In this document: positions 28,645-37,817 of the stretch, in pieces
Numbering within the stretch: the stretch's first letter is position 1
Layout: each line of letters starts with the position of its first letter
From: Pyrinomonadaceae bacterium
Lineage (GTDB): Bacteria > Acidobacteriota > Blastocatellia > Pyrinomonadales > Pyrinomonadaceae
NCBI GenBank assembly: GCA_023717605.1
Contig: JAMQPH010000601.1
Span: 1-42,415, forward strand
Length of the DNA: 42,415 nucleotides
Direction: 5' to 3'
The notes under the pieces: generated by a model
Told to the model about the DNA's origin: nothing
Seen by the model: only the letters and a program-made list of their open reading frames with translations
Database searches by the model: none
Translations under genes and position numbers: made by a program

Positions 28645-28805
28645 GTGTGGCGGCATCATTGGTGCTATTGCTGGTGGCGGGAAAGGTGCGGCCATCGGAT
28701 TGCTCATCGGAGGGGCAGGAGGCGCCGGGCTCGCTGGCTGTTCAAGGAAGCAAGGAGTTGAAGATCGAGTCGGGAACTGAACTGCTGGTCCGGGTCACAC
28801 AGTAG
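28645..28805 (+). pseudogene. Truncated, frameshifted 3' remnant of a glycine-zipper domain protein gene
   Basis: GGIIGAIAGGGKGAAIGLLIGGAGGAG in one frame, then LAVQGSKELKIESGTELLVRVTQ* in another; no N-terminal part present. Confidence 0.65.
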
Positions 28806-28934
28806 AACCCGGCAATCGGCAAGGCGCGCGAACCGCCACGTCGATTTCGTCTAACGGGCGCAAAGCAGAACTTAGTCAGCAAAGAACAACCTCTTTGCGC
28901 TAACGTTCTACTTTGCGCTTTCTCTTTTCTAGCT

Positions 28935-29318
28935 CAACCACAGAACCATTGGCTACCAGCCAATGGATGCTAGATTCAACAGGCCAACATCCGCCCAACC
29001 ACAGAACCGTTTGCTGTAGCCAATGGATGCTAGATTCAACTGGGTCGGCAGCTTAACGGCAGGACCACTTGCAATAGCCAATTCAACGAAGGCCAGAAAA
29101 CCGCTCTACAGACCACTTGCAGTAGTGAAGGGATGTAAATTCAACAGGCTGGCATCCGCTCAAGCGCACATTTGCGGTAGCCAATGAGTGCTAAAGGTTG
29201 AGCGGCTCTGGCCTTCGTTGAGTCCAGCATCCATTGGCTACCGCAAACGGTTCGGTGGTTGAGCGGGTGCTGACTTCGTTGAATTTAACGTCAATTGGCT
29301 ACCGCAAAATGGTTCTGT
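28935..29318. repeat. Cluster of about 60-bp tandem/inverted units containing the CAGAACCRTTTGCGGTAGCCAATGGATGC core
   Basis: Forward units at 28941 and 29001 (60-bp period, ...ggatgctagattcaac), degenerate forward units up to about 29185, reverse copies at 29230-29255 and 29291-29317. Confidence 0.85.
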
Positions 29319-29429
29319 AGTGGAGTTGAGCTGTTTGAGTTAAGTGGTAGTCTCTGAGCCCGGGTATTTGTTGGAAGAAAAATCGAGCAGCCTCCGTCTA
29401 ATGAGAGAAGTGAACGGACGGAGGGACTG

Positions 29430-30020
29430 ATGGAGCGGCTGGCTGCAATGTCCGAACCCTTAGTTGATGATCGGGTAATCAAAGACTGCCAGCAGGGCGA
29501 CCGGGAAGCGTTTCGGCTGCTTTTTGAGGCCTACAAAAACAGAGTGTTCTCCATTGCCGTTTATTCCTTTCATGGAGATCAGACCACCGCTGGCGATGTT
29601 ACGCAGCAGATCTTCCTGAAATTGATGCCCTCGATCGGTCAGTTTCGCGGTGAGTCGCAATTTACGACCTGGTTGCATCGCCTCGCGGTGAATACTTGCA
29701 TCGACGAGCAGAGACGTAGAAAGCGTTATCTCGGTCTTGGTGAGACTGGTGCGTTGCCAAAGCCCGGCGAACGAAAACCGCCTGAGCGACGATACGAGCG
29801 GAAGGAACTAGCCGACGCTGTGAAGGCTGCGATCAGCGAGCTAAAACCAAAGTTTCGCATGCCCGTCCTACTTAAGTATGTTGAGGGACTCTCTTATGAG
29901 GAAATTGCAGTTGTTCTGGGGTGTTCGAAAGGTACCGTGGCCTCTCGCCTCAATCGCAGCCATAAGGAACTGGCGCGACGTTTGGCGCATCTGCGCGACC
30001 AGGTAGTTTTGGGGGAATAG
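29430..30020 (+). CDS. ECF RNA polymerase sigma factor
   Basis: DREAFRLLFEAYKNRVFSIAVYSF, DVTQQIFLKLMPSIGQFRGESQFTTWLHRLAVNTCIDEQRRRKR, LKYVEGLSYEEIAVVLGCSKGTVASRLNRSHKEL. Confidence 0.95.
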   Translation: MERLAAMSEPLVDDRVIKDCQQGDREAFRLLFEAYKNRVFSIAVYSFHGDQTTAGDVTQQIFLKLMPSIGQFRGESQFTTWLHRLAVNTCIDEQRRRKRYLGLGETGALPKPGERKPPERRYERKELADAVKAAISELKPKFRMPVLLKYVEGLSYEEIAVVLGCSKGTVASRLNRSHKELARRLAHLRDQVVLGE

Positions 30021-30022
30021 AG

Positions 30023-31213
30023 ATGTTTGGAAAGCACGTTATCAAGGACTTATCCGCCTATTGCCATGGTGAGCTGTCGCCTCACGACGCGAGCGCGGTT
30101 GCCGAGCACCTGATTGGCTGTCAGCAGTGTCGGGCGGAGTTTGAAGAGATCAAGCTGGGTGTGAAGCTTGCTGAGAGTTTGCCCCAACTCGAGGCCCCGG
30201 ATTCTCTTTGGGACGATTTGGAACTACTCCTCGACAAACAAGCCGATAAGCAACCGCTCAGTATTGTTAAGCCAGCACGGCTTAAGACCAGATCCTGGTT
30301 GCCTCGCTTCGCCGCAATTGCTGCGGCCTTAATTCTTGCGGTTGGGCTTGGTGCATTTTGGTTCTATCGACAGGAATCTCGCGCTTCGTGGGAAGTTGCG
30401 CGTCTTGATGGCGCACCCAGAATTGGCTCAGCGAGAATTAATGACAAGAGTCAATTGGCCATTGGCCAGTGGCTCGAGACCGATGGGGTATCAAGAGCCA
30501 GGATTAATGTCAGCTCAATCGGCAACGTCGAAATCGATCCGAACACGAGGGTCAGGTTGCTCGAGACCAGAGCTACTGAACATCGGCTTGAATTGGCTCG
30601 CGGTCGTTTGAGTGCCAGAATCTGGGCACCTCCGCGGTTGTTTTTCGTTGACACGCCCTCGGCAGTGGCCGCGGACCTGGGCTGCGCGTATACCCTCGAA
30701 GTGGACGACGCCGGCAGCAGCTTGTTGCATGTCACGTCGGGCTGGGTAGCCCTGCAACTGAAAGACAGGGAATCCGTAGTACCGGCCGGAGCAGCTTGCG
30801 CCACCCGTCCGGGAGTGGGACCTGGTACGCCTTACTTTGAAGATGCTTCGCAGGGTTTTCGCACGGCACTTTCGAAAGTGGATTTTGAGTTGCAGGAAAC
30901 TAGTGATTGGAAGCTGGCCCTGGAAACGGTACTCCGTGAATCGCGACCCCGCGACACACTGACACTCTGGCACTTGCTGTACCGGGTTCAGGGAGCTAAC
31001 CGTGAAATGGTCTATGAACGAACGGCAGCTCTTATTCCGCCTCCTGAGGGTGTTACGCGCGAGGGAATTGTGCAACTTGACGAGAAGATGCTTCACCTTT
31101 GGAAGGGTCATATCGAAAACAACTGGAGCAACGATTCCGGGTTGCGGAAGGCTTGGATCAAGGTCTGGACTCGCTCGCTGGGGAAGGTCAAAGGACTGGA
31201 AGGAAAGAAATGA
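30023..31213 (+). CDS. Anti-sigma factor: zf-HC2-like zinc finger + TM + FecR-like domain
   Basis: LSAYCHGELSPHDASAVAEHLIGCQQCRAEFEE; TM FAAIAAALILAVGLGAFWFY; FecR-like QLAIGQWLETDGVSRARINVSSIGNVEIDPNTRVRLL. Confidence 0.88.
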   Translation: MFGKHVIKDLSAYCHGELSPHDASAVAEHLIGCQQCRAEFEEIKLGVKLAESLPQLEAPDSLWDDLELLLDKQADKQPLSIVKPARLKTRSWLPRFAAIAAALILAVGLGAFWFYRQESRASWEVARLDGAPRIGSARINDKSQLAIGQWLETDGVSRARINVSSIGNVEIDPNTRVRLLETRATEHRLELARGRLSARIWAPPRLFFVDTPSAVAADLGCAYTLEVDDAGSSLLHVTSGWVALQLKDRESVVPAGAACATRPGVGPGTPYFEDASQGFRTALSKVDFELQETSDWKLALETVLRESRPRDTLTLWHLLYRVQGANREMVYERTAALIPPPEGVTREGIVQLDEKMLHLWKGHIENNWSNDSGLRKAWIKVWTRSLGKVKGLEGKK

Positions 31214-31310
31214 CTGGAGCACAAACCCCGGGGGAACCGCTAATCAGTTCTTGTTCAAGTGTTCCTTTAGTTTGTGACTCCATGCCAAGTTGATTTGGGA
31301 GGTAATAGTC

Positions 31311-31967
31311 ATGCAAGACACATCGCCTGCTAATCTCGGCCGCAGAAGTTTTCTTAGACACGCGTCTCTCTTCGCAATTGCATTGCCTGCTCTGGAGTTT
31401 GGCACTTTGGGTTTCGGAGGCTGCAACCAGGCGCCTTCTCTCGCAGGAACAGTGCCTGAGCAACCGGCGAACGTACCTTGGAGGACCACGATCGTTGGTG
31501 ATGGTGAACCTGGGGAGCCATTGATTGTGTCAGGAACAATCTATGCTCCGGATGGGCGCACGCCACTCGAAGGAATCAATCTCTTCGTCTATCAGACTGA
31601 TGCCACGGGCGTGTATTCGACGAGCGGCGGGGACGGCGATAATCGCGCCACTCGCATTCACGGGCTGATGCGCAGCAACAAGGAAGGTCGTTACGAGTTT
31701 CGGACCATCAAACCGGGGTCTTATCCAAACAGCCGTAATGCCGCGCACATTCACGCCTACATTTCCGGTCCTAACTATCCCGAGTATTGGATTGACGAGT
31801 ACCTGTTCGAAGGCGATCCGTTTATTTCCAGCGCCGACCATCAGAAGTTTGGTGGAAAGGGAACGTTTTCCTCAATCCTTACTCTCCAGCGCGGCACTGA
31901 TGGCGTACTCAGAGCCGTGCGCGATATCAAGGTTGAGCGTTGCTCGAACAATTGCACGCGCCGCTGA
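31311..31967 (+). CDS. Intradiol ring-cleavage dioxygenase family protein, Tat/lipoprotein-like signal
   Basis: MQDTSPANLGRRSFLRHASLFAIALPALEFGTLGFGGC; SGTIYAPDGRTPLEGINLFVYQTDATGVYS; IKPGSYPNSRNAAHIHAYISGPNY; gggaggt RBS before ATG 31311. Confidence 0.85.
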   Translation: MQDTSPANLGRRSFLRHASLFAIALPALEFGTLGFGGCNQAPSLAGTVPEQPANVPWRTTIVGDGEPGEPLIVSGTIYAPDGRTPLEGINLFVYQTDATGVYSTSGGDGDNRATRIHGLMRSNKEGRYEFRTIKPGSYPNSRNAAHIHAYISGPNYPEYWIDEYLFEGDPFISSADHQKFGGKGTFSSILTLQRGTDGVLRAVRDIKVERCSNNCTRR

Positions 31968-32064
31968 AGGTTTTGTAAAGGCTGTGTGAAACCCAAAGAT
32001 GACGTGCGTAAATTAGCGGGTTTCATTTCGCACTCGCGATTTGTGGCCAAGTTTTTCGTGTCCG

Positions 32065-32130
32065 TTCGTGTGATTTCGTGGATCGTTCTTCATCTCTCAG
32101 CCAAACAAGCGATCCACGAAATCACACGAA
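32065..32130. repeat. Hairpin, perfect 21-bp arms
   Basis: ttcgtgtgatttcgtggatcg (32065-32085) and cgatccacgaaatcacacgaa (32110-32130); a 20/21 copy at 27175-27195. Confidence 0.95.
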
Positions 32131-32180
32131 TCGCCACGAACTGAGAACAGAAAAATGGCGCATCGTTGGAGGTTACGAGC

Positions 32181-32654
32181 GTGAAGAGAGCTTTAAAGGT
32201 CCTAAAATGGGCGGCCCTGGTTGTTGTGGTGGTGCTTGTTGGTTTGCAGTTCGTGAGACCTGCAAGAACCAACCCGGCAGTAGATCAGTCGCAGACGATT
32301 CATGCTCGCCAACAGGTGAATCCACAGGTTGCCGCGATTCTGGATCGTTCCTGTCAGGACTGCCATTCGAACACCACGCGTTGGCCGTGGTATAGCAATG
32401 TGGCTCCGGTCTCGTGGTTTGTAATTGATCACGTCAACCACGCACGAAGTCACATGAATCTTTCAGAGTGGGGCAGTTTGGATAATCGTAAGGCCAGCAA
32501 GAAGCTCGAAGAGATATGCGAGGAAGTTCAAGACGGCGAGATGCCGCTCGAGTCTTACACCTACATTCATTGGAGCGCTAAACTCTCGCTCGATGATGTT
32601 AAGACTCTTTGTGAATGGACCACGGCCGAACGCGCTCGAATTGCATCGCGATAG
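32181..32654 (+). CDS. Haem-binding domain protein with N-terminal TM and CxxCH
   Basis: WAALVVVVVLVGLQFVRP; ILDRSCQDCHSNTTRWPWYSNVAPVSWFVIDHVNHARSHMNLSEW; GTG start after ggagg. Confidence 0.9.
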   Translation: MKRALKVLKWAALVVVVVLVGLQFVRPARTNPAVDQSQTIHARQQVNPQVAAILDRSCQDCHSNTTRWPWYSNVAPVSWFVIDHVNHARSHMNLSEWGSLDNRKASKKLEEICEEVQDGEMPLESYTYIHWSAKLSLDDVKTLCEWTTAERARIASR

Positions 32655-32679
32655 AACCACTTTGGACCAGGCCGGCTTC

Positions 32680-33312
32680 TCACATGTATTCCAGATGCCT
32701 CGTGTCATTGATTGTTAGGACCCGTACGAATCCATCGTCCCGCAGATCGAAGCGACTGATTCCACAGTTTCGACTGGCGACCCACACGGGCTTCAGCTCA
32801 GGTGCGTCCAGAGCTCCCATTATGTGGAGTGCCAGGATGCATATGGTTCCAGTGTGTGTGTAGATCGCGATGCGTCCGCCTTTGTATTGTTCGACCAGTT
32901 CATCGAGTTTCCTTGAAGCGCGATCGAGGGTCTGGCGATAACTTTCGCCACCCAGCAGCACGTGTTCAAAATCACGGCGCAGCAAGGCAGCATACTGTTC
33001 CGGATGTTGAGCGGCAGCTTCTTCGAAAGTTAGTCCCTCCATCACACCAACGCTACGTTCGCGGAAGGCTTCGGCGGTCTGGAGTTCCAGTCCTGCTATC
33101 TTCGCCAGCGGCAATGCCGTCTCAATTGCCCGCGCCAAGTCGCTGCAAACGATGGCGCTGAAGTGCTCAGAAGCGAGCGCTTGAGCGGTTCGTCGCGCTT
33201 CGGCGCGTCCTCGCGGTGAAAGGGGAGTGTCGGTATGTCCACCAAATCGGCCCTCAGCATTACCCTGAGATTGGCCATGACGGATCAATAAGACGTTGGT
33301 GGTGGAAGACAT
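32680..33312 (-). CDS. Histidine phosphatase family protein
   Basis: VLLIRHGQSQGNAEGRFGGHTDTPLSPRGRAEA; IAIYTHTGTI. Confidence 0.92.
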   Translation of the reverse strand: MSSTTNVLLIRHGQSQGNAEGRFGGHTDTPLSPRGRAEARRTAQALASEHFSAIVCSDLARAIETALPLAKIAGLELQTAEAFRERSVGVMEGLTFEEAAAQHPEQYAALLRRDFEHVLLGGESYRQTLDRASRKLDELVEQYKGGRIAIYTHTGTICILALHIMGALDAPELKPVWVASRNCGISRFDLRDDGFVRVLTINDTRHLEYM

Positions 33313-33381
33313 AGTTTCGAGTTCCGAGTTTAGAGTTCCGAGTTCATCTTAACTCGAAACTCGAAACTCGAAACTCGAAAC
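33312..33381. repeat. Hairpin with aactcga-tandem arm
   Basis: agtttcgagttccgagtttagagttccgagtt (33312-33343) versus four-plus tandem copies of aactcga (33350-33381). Confidence 0.9.
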
Positions 33382-33389
33382 TGGAACGG

Positions 33390-34466
33390 TTACGCTGCGA
33401 CGGCCTCTGACTTGAGTTTCTCTGCCTGGTAATGATTAACGAGGGCCTGGATAAACGGGTCCAAATTACCTGCGATCACCTGGTCCAGCTGGTGGATTGT
33501 GAGGCCGATTCGATGATCGGTAACACGGTTCTCTTTGAAATTGTAGGTGCGAATTTTCTCCGAGCGATCTCCCGAGCCCACTTGCGAGCGCCGTTCACTG
33601 GCCAGAGCATCGTGCTGCTTTTGCTCTTCGAGTTCCTGCAGGCGCGCCCGCAAGACTCTCATACCCTTTTCGCGGTTCTTGATCTGCGACTTTTCGTCCT
33701 GCATGGAGACGACCAGGTTGGTCGGAATATGTGTGATTCTTACCGCTGAGTAAGTTGTGTTTACTGACTGGCCACCGGGTCCCGAAGAACAGAAAGTGTC
33801 GATGCGTAGATCCTTAGGATCAATCTTAACGTCCACTTCCTCAGCCTCAGGCAAAACCGCCACGGTTATCGCTGACGTGTGAATGCGGCCGCTGGCTTCA
33901 GTCTGGGGTACACGCTGTACCCGGTGAACACCGGATTCATGCTTGAGCTTGGAGTAAACCTTGTCTCCTTCTATCAAAGCGATGGCTTCCTTGATTCCCC
34001 CAATTCCGGATTCAGATGCATCCAGAATCTCAAAACGCCAGCGCTGCCTCTCAGCGTAACGCTGGTACATCCTGAGCACCTCCGCGGCGAAAAGGGCTGC
34101 TTCGTCACCGCACGTGCCGGCGCGGATCTCAACAATCACGTTCTTTTCGTCATTCGGATCAGATGGAATCAGCAGCACCTTCAACTCAGTTTCTGTCGCC
34201 TCCAGTTTCGCTTGAAGATCCTCAACTTCAAGGTGCGCCATCTCGCGCATTTCATCGTCGTCGGCCGTGTCCAGGAGCTCGCGCGCCCCGGCGAGTTCCT
34301 CTTTGAGAACGTTCCAGGCACGGTATTTCTCCACAATCTCGCTCAGAGCTTTTTGCTGCTTAGCGGCTTTGCTGTATGCGGAATGATCACCTAACAACTC
34401 CGGTGACGAGAGTTCCCGCGAGAGCTCTTCGTAACGCGCTTCAATTTGTTTAAGTCTCTCTAACAT
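33390..34466 (-). CDS. prfA: Peptide chain release factor 1
   Basis: 358 aa; [44 protein letters not shown]. Confidence 0.96.
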   Translation of the reverse strand: MLERLKQIEARYEELSRELSSPELLGDHSAYSKAAKQQKALSEIVEKYRAWNVLKEELAGARELLDTADDDEMREMAHLEVEDLQAKLEATETELKVLLIPSDPNDEKNVIVEIRAGTCGDEAALFAAEVLRMYQRYAERQRWRFEILDASESGIGGIKEAIALIEGDKVYSKLKHESGVHRVQRVPQTEASGRIHTSAITVAVLPEAEEVDVKIDPKDLRIDTFCSSGPGGQSVNTTYSAVRITHIPTNLVVSMQDEKSQIKNREKGMRVLRARLQELEEQKQHDALASERRSQVGSGDRSEKIRTYNFKENRVTDHRIGLTIHQLDQVIAGNLDPFIQALVNHYQAEKLKSEAVAA

Positions 34467-34516
34467 ATTGGTACTTAGCCTCGCGCTTTGCTTTCGATAG
34501 CCTTAGCAAAATCTCC

Positions 34517-35725
34517 TCACGAAAGTGGCGCTAAGGCCGGTTCTCCAACTTGGGGCTCGAGTTTCAGCGACTCTTTCAATGCTTCGATAGCAACTTCCAA
34601 CTGCTGATCATCAGGCTCCTGCGTCGTAATGTTCTGCAGCCACACGCCTGGCCGTGTAATCAACTTGAAGACCCAGCCGCCTTCTTTCTTTGCTGAAAGC
34701 CGAATGATTTCGTAAGACAGACCAGCTACCAGTGGAAATAGCGCCAGGCGCACCAGGAAATTATAGAGCAGGGAATCAAACTTGATGACCGAGAACAAGA
34801 CTATGGAAACAAGCATCACCACCATTAGAAAACTGGTGCCGCAACGCGGATGCTGTCGCGGTTGAGGCCGTGCGTTGTCCACAGTCAAAGCCAAACCAGC
34901 TTCCCAGGTGAAGACCGTCTTGTGCTCTGCCCCGTGATACTGAAAGACGCGTCTGATGTCTTTCAACAACGAAAAGCTAAAAATCATGATCAGGAAAAAC
35001 GTCATGCGAATGAGTCCATCGATCAGGTTGAAAGAAATCGACGGACGCACGGGATGAAGATAACTGCGGACCGACCGCCAGCTTCTGACATACCAGGCTT
35101 CGCTAGCTGCTGACTGGCCGGCACTGTCCACCGCGGTAGCAGGTGAGTTTCCGGAGTTCGGCGTCGTGGTGGCGGAGACAGCCGCCGGAGCCGGCGATGG
35201 CGCCCAACCGACGGCAATGAAAAGAGCATTAGTCAGTAGCAGAGGCGCGGCGATAAAGAGCAGGATGTTAAAAATGATAGCAAAGATGATTGAGCCAGCA
35301 GCGGCGCTAGTGCCTCCCCTTTTCATTTCATCCTTTGCGCGTTTCTGAGTAGGAATGGGAAACAGCCCGGGCACAGCGCCCGTCACTCCGGCAAAGTCGC
35401 CTTCACCTTCGATAACAGCTGGAGTGAGTGCAACCTGCACCTCTTTCGCGTCCGCCTCTTCGGCGTCCGCGAAAGCCTCATTGGCTGAGTAGTTCAGCGC
35501 CTTAATTCCGAGGCCCATGGACTGCACCAACACCGCGCTGCCTCGCAACACGGGAAGCTTTAGCAGTGGATATTTGTCACTCCACTTGGGAAGCCGCGCA
35601 GCTATGTTGACAATGGTGCCGTCTGCTTTGCGCACCGCTACCGCATAGGCGTTGGGCGTGCGCATCATCACGCCTTCGATGACAGCCTGGCCGCCGACAA
35701 TCAAATCTCTTTCGTTTGTGCTCAA
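34517..35725 (-). CDS. DUF1385 domain membrane protein
   Basis: [42 protein letters not shown]; upstream of prfA and downstream of rpmE on the minus strand, a recurrent neighbourhood. Confidence 0.92.
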   Translation of the reverse strand: MSTNERDLIVGGQAVIEGVMMRTPNAYAVAVRKADGTIVNIAARLPKWSDKYPLLKLPVLRGSAVLVQSMGLGIKALNYSANEAFADAEEADAKEVQVALTPAVIEGEGDFAGVTGAVPGLFPIPTQKRAKDEMKRGGTSAAAGSIIFAIIFNILLFIAAPLLLTNALFIAVGWAPSPAPAAVSATTTPNSGNSPATAVDSAGQSAASEAWYVRSWRSVRSYLHPVRPSISFNLIDGLIRMTFFLIMIFSFSLLKDIRRVFQYHGAEHKTVFTWEAGLALTVDNARPQPRQHPRCGTSFLMVVMLVSIVLFSVIKFDSLLYNFLVRLALFPLVAGLSYEIIRLSAKKEGGWVFKLITRPGVWLQNITTQEPDDQQLEVAIEALKESLKLEPQVGEPALAPLS

Positions 35726-35777
35726 TTAAATTACCTCGAATTTGACGCAAGAGTTCGACTTCAGTTATCGGTAGTCG

Positions 35778-35872
35778 AAAAAACGCGGATCAGCGCGGAT
35801 CAGAAATCGTGCTCACTCCAGTTGCTTCTTGCTTCTTTTCATATCCGCGATCATCCGCGTTAATCCGCGGCT
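35778..35872. repeat. Imperfect inverted repeat of atccgcg motifs
   Basis: aaaacgcggatcagcgcggatcag ... atatccgcgatcatccgcgttaatccgcggctgatc. Confidence 0.75.
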
Positions 35873-36037
35873 GATCTCTGTTTGGACTCTCAACATAAAC
35901 ACTAACGCCGGCGTTTTTCGGCAGTCGCGTGTGCACTCAGGCAGAACAGCGACCGACGGTTTGCGCCGGCGTTGATTATGAACAGGTCGCTAGTGTCGAT
36001 TCTGGTTCAATATAGTTCCTGGTCTGAAACTTGGCGT

Positions 36038-36265
36038 TTACTGCGTGGCGGCTGTTTCCGGGGTCTTCTTACCGTAACGCTTGTTGAATCGGTCAACGCG
36101 TCCTGCGGTGTCGACCAACTTTTGCTTGCCGGTGAAAAACGGGTGGCAAGCTGAGCAGATTTCCACATGGAGGTCGCCCTTCCGAGTGGAGCGCGTTTTA
36201 AACGTCTCGCCGCAGGCACAGGTGACTGTTATTTCGTGATATGCGGGATGAATTTCTGGCTTCAT
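36038..36265 (-). CDS. rpmE: 50S ribosomal protein L31
   Basis: [64 protein letters not shown]; four-Cys form. Confidence 0.97.
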   Translation of the reverse strand: MKPEIHPAYHEITVTCACGETFKTRSTRKGDLHVEICSACHPFFTGKQKLVDTAGRVDRFNKRYGKKTPETAATQ

Positions 36266-36545
36266 TATCTTCTAGTTCCTTCTTGATAGTGGGCAACTTG
36301 GTGCCCTTTTCAAACAAGTAATCATATGAGGTGGAGGCTCGTATCGTCAAGCTACGTGGGCACTTGCGGGCCGAACCAGCTGTAAGTAACGCAAAAACAA
36401 CTTGGTTGACAGTAAATAAATCGCGTGCTTAAATCCAATTTCGCCGTCCTTCTGAAACTGCATTAACACTTGAGCGCGAAAGCTTTGCGCGGCCAGAACA
36501 CCGGATCGCACATCCGGTAAGAGTGTAATCACGAGTTCCGAGCAA

Positions 36546-37460
36546 ATGGAAGAAGACAAGAACGAGCGAACTCCAGGGCAATCGGACCCAACGCCAGAAC
36601 AATCGCCTGATCGGCCTGACGGCTCAAAGCAGCCGGATTCCTCAGGTACGCCACCTCCCTCAGCAATTCCTCCCGCGGGCGTTCTTGCCGGCGCCGACGA
36701 CGAAAAGGCGGCGATGGTTGAGCAGGCCAAGACCAGAGTTGCAGCCGTCAAAGAATCTCTAAGCGAAAAGGCGCCCGCTGAACCCTCAAGCGCTCCAAAA
36801 GCTCCGGTCAAGAAGAAGGAAGAGGGCCCTAAGCCCGTCGATGCCGCAAATCATCCTCTCGTAAAGAGCCTGATAGCGCAATTCAATGGCGCGGTAATCG
36901 AATCAGTGGAATTCATTGGCCAGCTGTCTGTCCGCATTGACGGTTCGCGGATCGTGGAAGTCTGTGATTTCCTCAAGCGACATCCCCAGACTCCGTTCAA
37001 TTACCTTTCCGACCTGACTTGCGTACACGTGCCTGATCGCAGGGACTCTCCGTTCGAGATTGTGTATAACGTGTATTCCATCTCTGCAAATGAACGAGTT
37101 CGATTAAACGTGGCCACGACCGAAGCTGGACCGGAAAGTGTTACCGGTGTTTGGCCGGCGGCAAACTGGATGGAACGTGAGGTATACGATCTGTTTGGGG
37201 TGAGCTTTAGAAATCATCCTGACTTGCGTCGGCTTTTGCTGCCCCCGGACTGGGAAGGCCATCCCCTGAGGAAAGATGTTTCGTTGGAATTTGTGGAGAA
37301 TGAGTGGACGAAGAAGCACCTTCCGGATATGACGGAGGTCAACCTTGAACAGTTAGAACAGAGGCGCGCCTACGGATTGGGAATCCTTTCGGTGCCGCAA
37401 GAGCGCATGATGCGTGAGATTTTGCAAAGCGGCAAAGAAGTAATGCCAAAGGATAAGTGA
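36546..37460 (+). CDS. nuoC: NADH-quinone oxidoreductase subunit C with long disordered N-terminal extension
   Basis: NYLSDLTCVHVPDRRDSPFEIVYNVYSISANERVRLNV, WPAANWMEREVYDLFGVSFRNHPDLRRLLLPPDWEGHPLRKD; about 100-aa Pro/Ala/Lys-rich N-terminus. Confidence 0.95.
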   Translation: MEEDKNERTPGQSDPTPEQSPDRPDGSKQPDSSGTPPPSAIPPAGVLAGADDEKAAMVEQAKTRVAAVKESLSEKAPAEPSSAPKAPVKKKEEGPKPVDAANHPLVKSLIAQFNGAVIESVEFIGQLSVRIDGSRIVEVCDFLKRHPQTPFNYLSDLTCVHVPDRRDSPFEIVYNVYSISANERVRLNVATTEAGPESVTGVWPAANWMEREVYDLFGVSFRNHPDLRRLLLPPDWEGHPLRKDVSLEFVENEWTKKHLPDMTEVNLEQLEQRRAYGLGILSVPQERMMREILQSGKEVMPKDK

Positions 37461-37468
37461 CTCAGTTT

Positions 37469-37532
37469 ATTGCCGATTGCCAATTCAAGATCCTTCAATA
37501 GAAATTTCAATCGGCAATTGGCAATCGGCAAT
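37469..37532. repeat. Solo hairpin of the gccgattgccaatt family
   Basis: attgccgattgccaatt (37469-37485) and aattggcaatcggcaat (37516-37532), perfect 17-bp arms. Confidence 0.95.
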
Positions 37533-37545
37533 CAAAAATTGAAAG

Positions 37546-37806
37546 ATGACTCCCAAAGAGATCGCCGCTCATTACGAAGCCAAGGTATTTGAGTCGCCCG
37601 AGGCAGCGAAGGTGGCAGGTTTTGTTTTGACGGAGACCGAATCGCCACGAAATGTGTGGAACAAGGCTAGCGCGGCGCAGGCAATAGTTATCAAGCTCGC
37701 GGAAAAACGAGCGAGCGGCGTAGCCAAGGAGATTGGTTTGATAATCGAACCGTGGAGCGTAACCGGCTGTTACCTTCCGGATGCACCGGGGCCGGCGGCG
37801 GCGTAG
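37546..37806 (+). CDS. Conserved-context hypothetical protein (86 aa) between nuoC and nuoD
   Basis: Complete ORF co-directional and tightly packed with nuoD (11-nt gap). Confidence 0.6.
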   Translation: MTPKEIAAHYEAKVFESPEAAKVAGFVLTETESPRNVWNKASAAQAIVIKLAEKRASGVAKEIGLIIEPWSVTGCYLPDAPGPAAA

Positions 37807-37817
37807 GAACTTTAACA

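Noticed and set aside
28935-29318. Possible CRISPR array
   Set aside because: Repeats are degenerate, occur in both orientations, have no regular unique spacers, and no cas genes are present.
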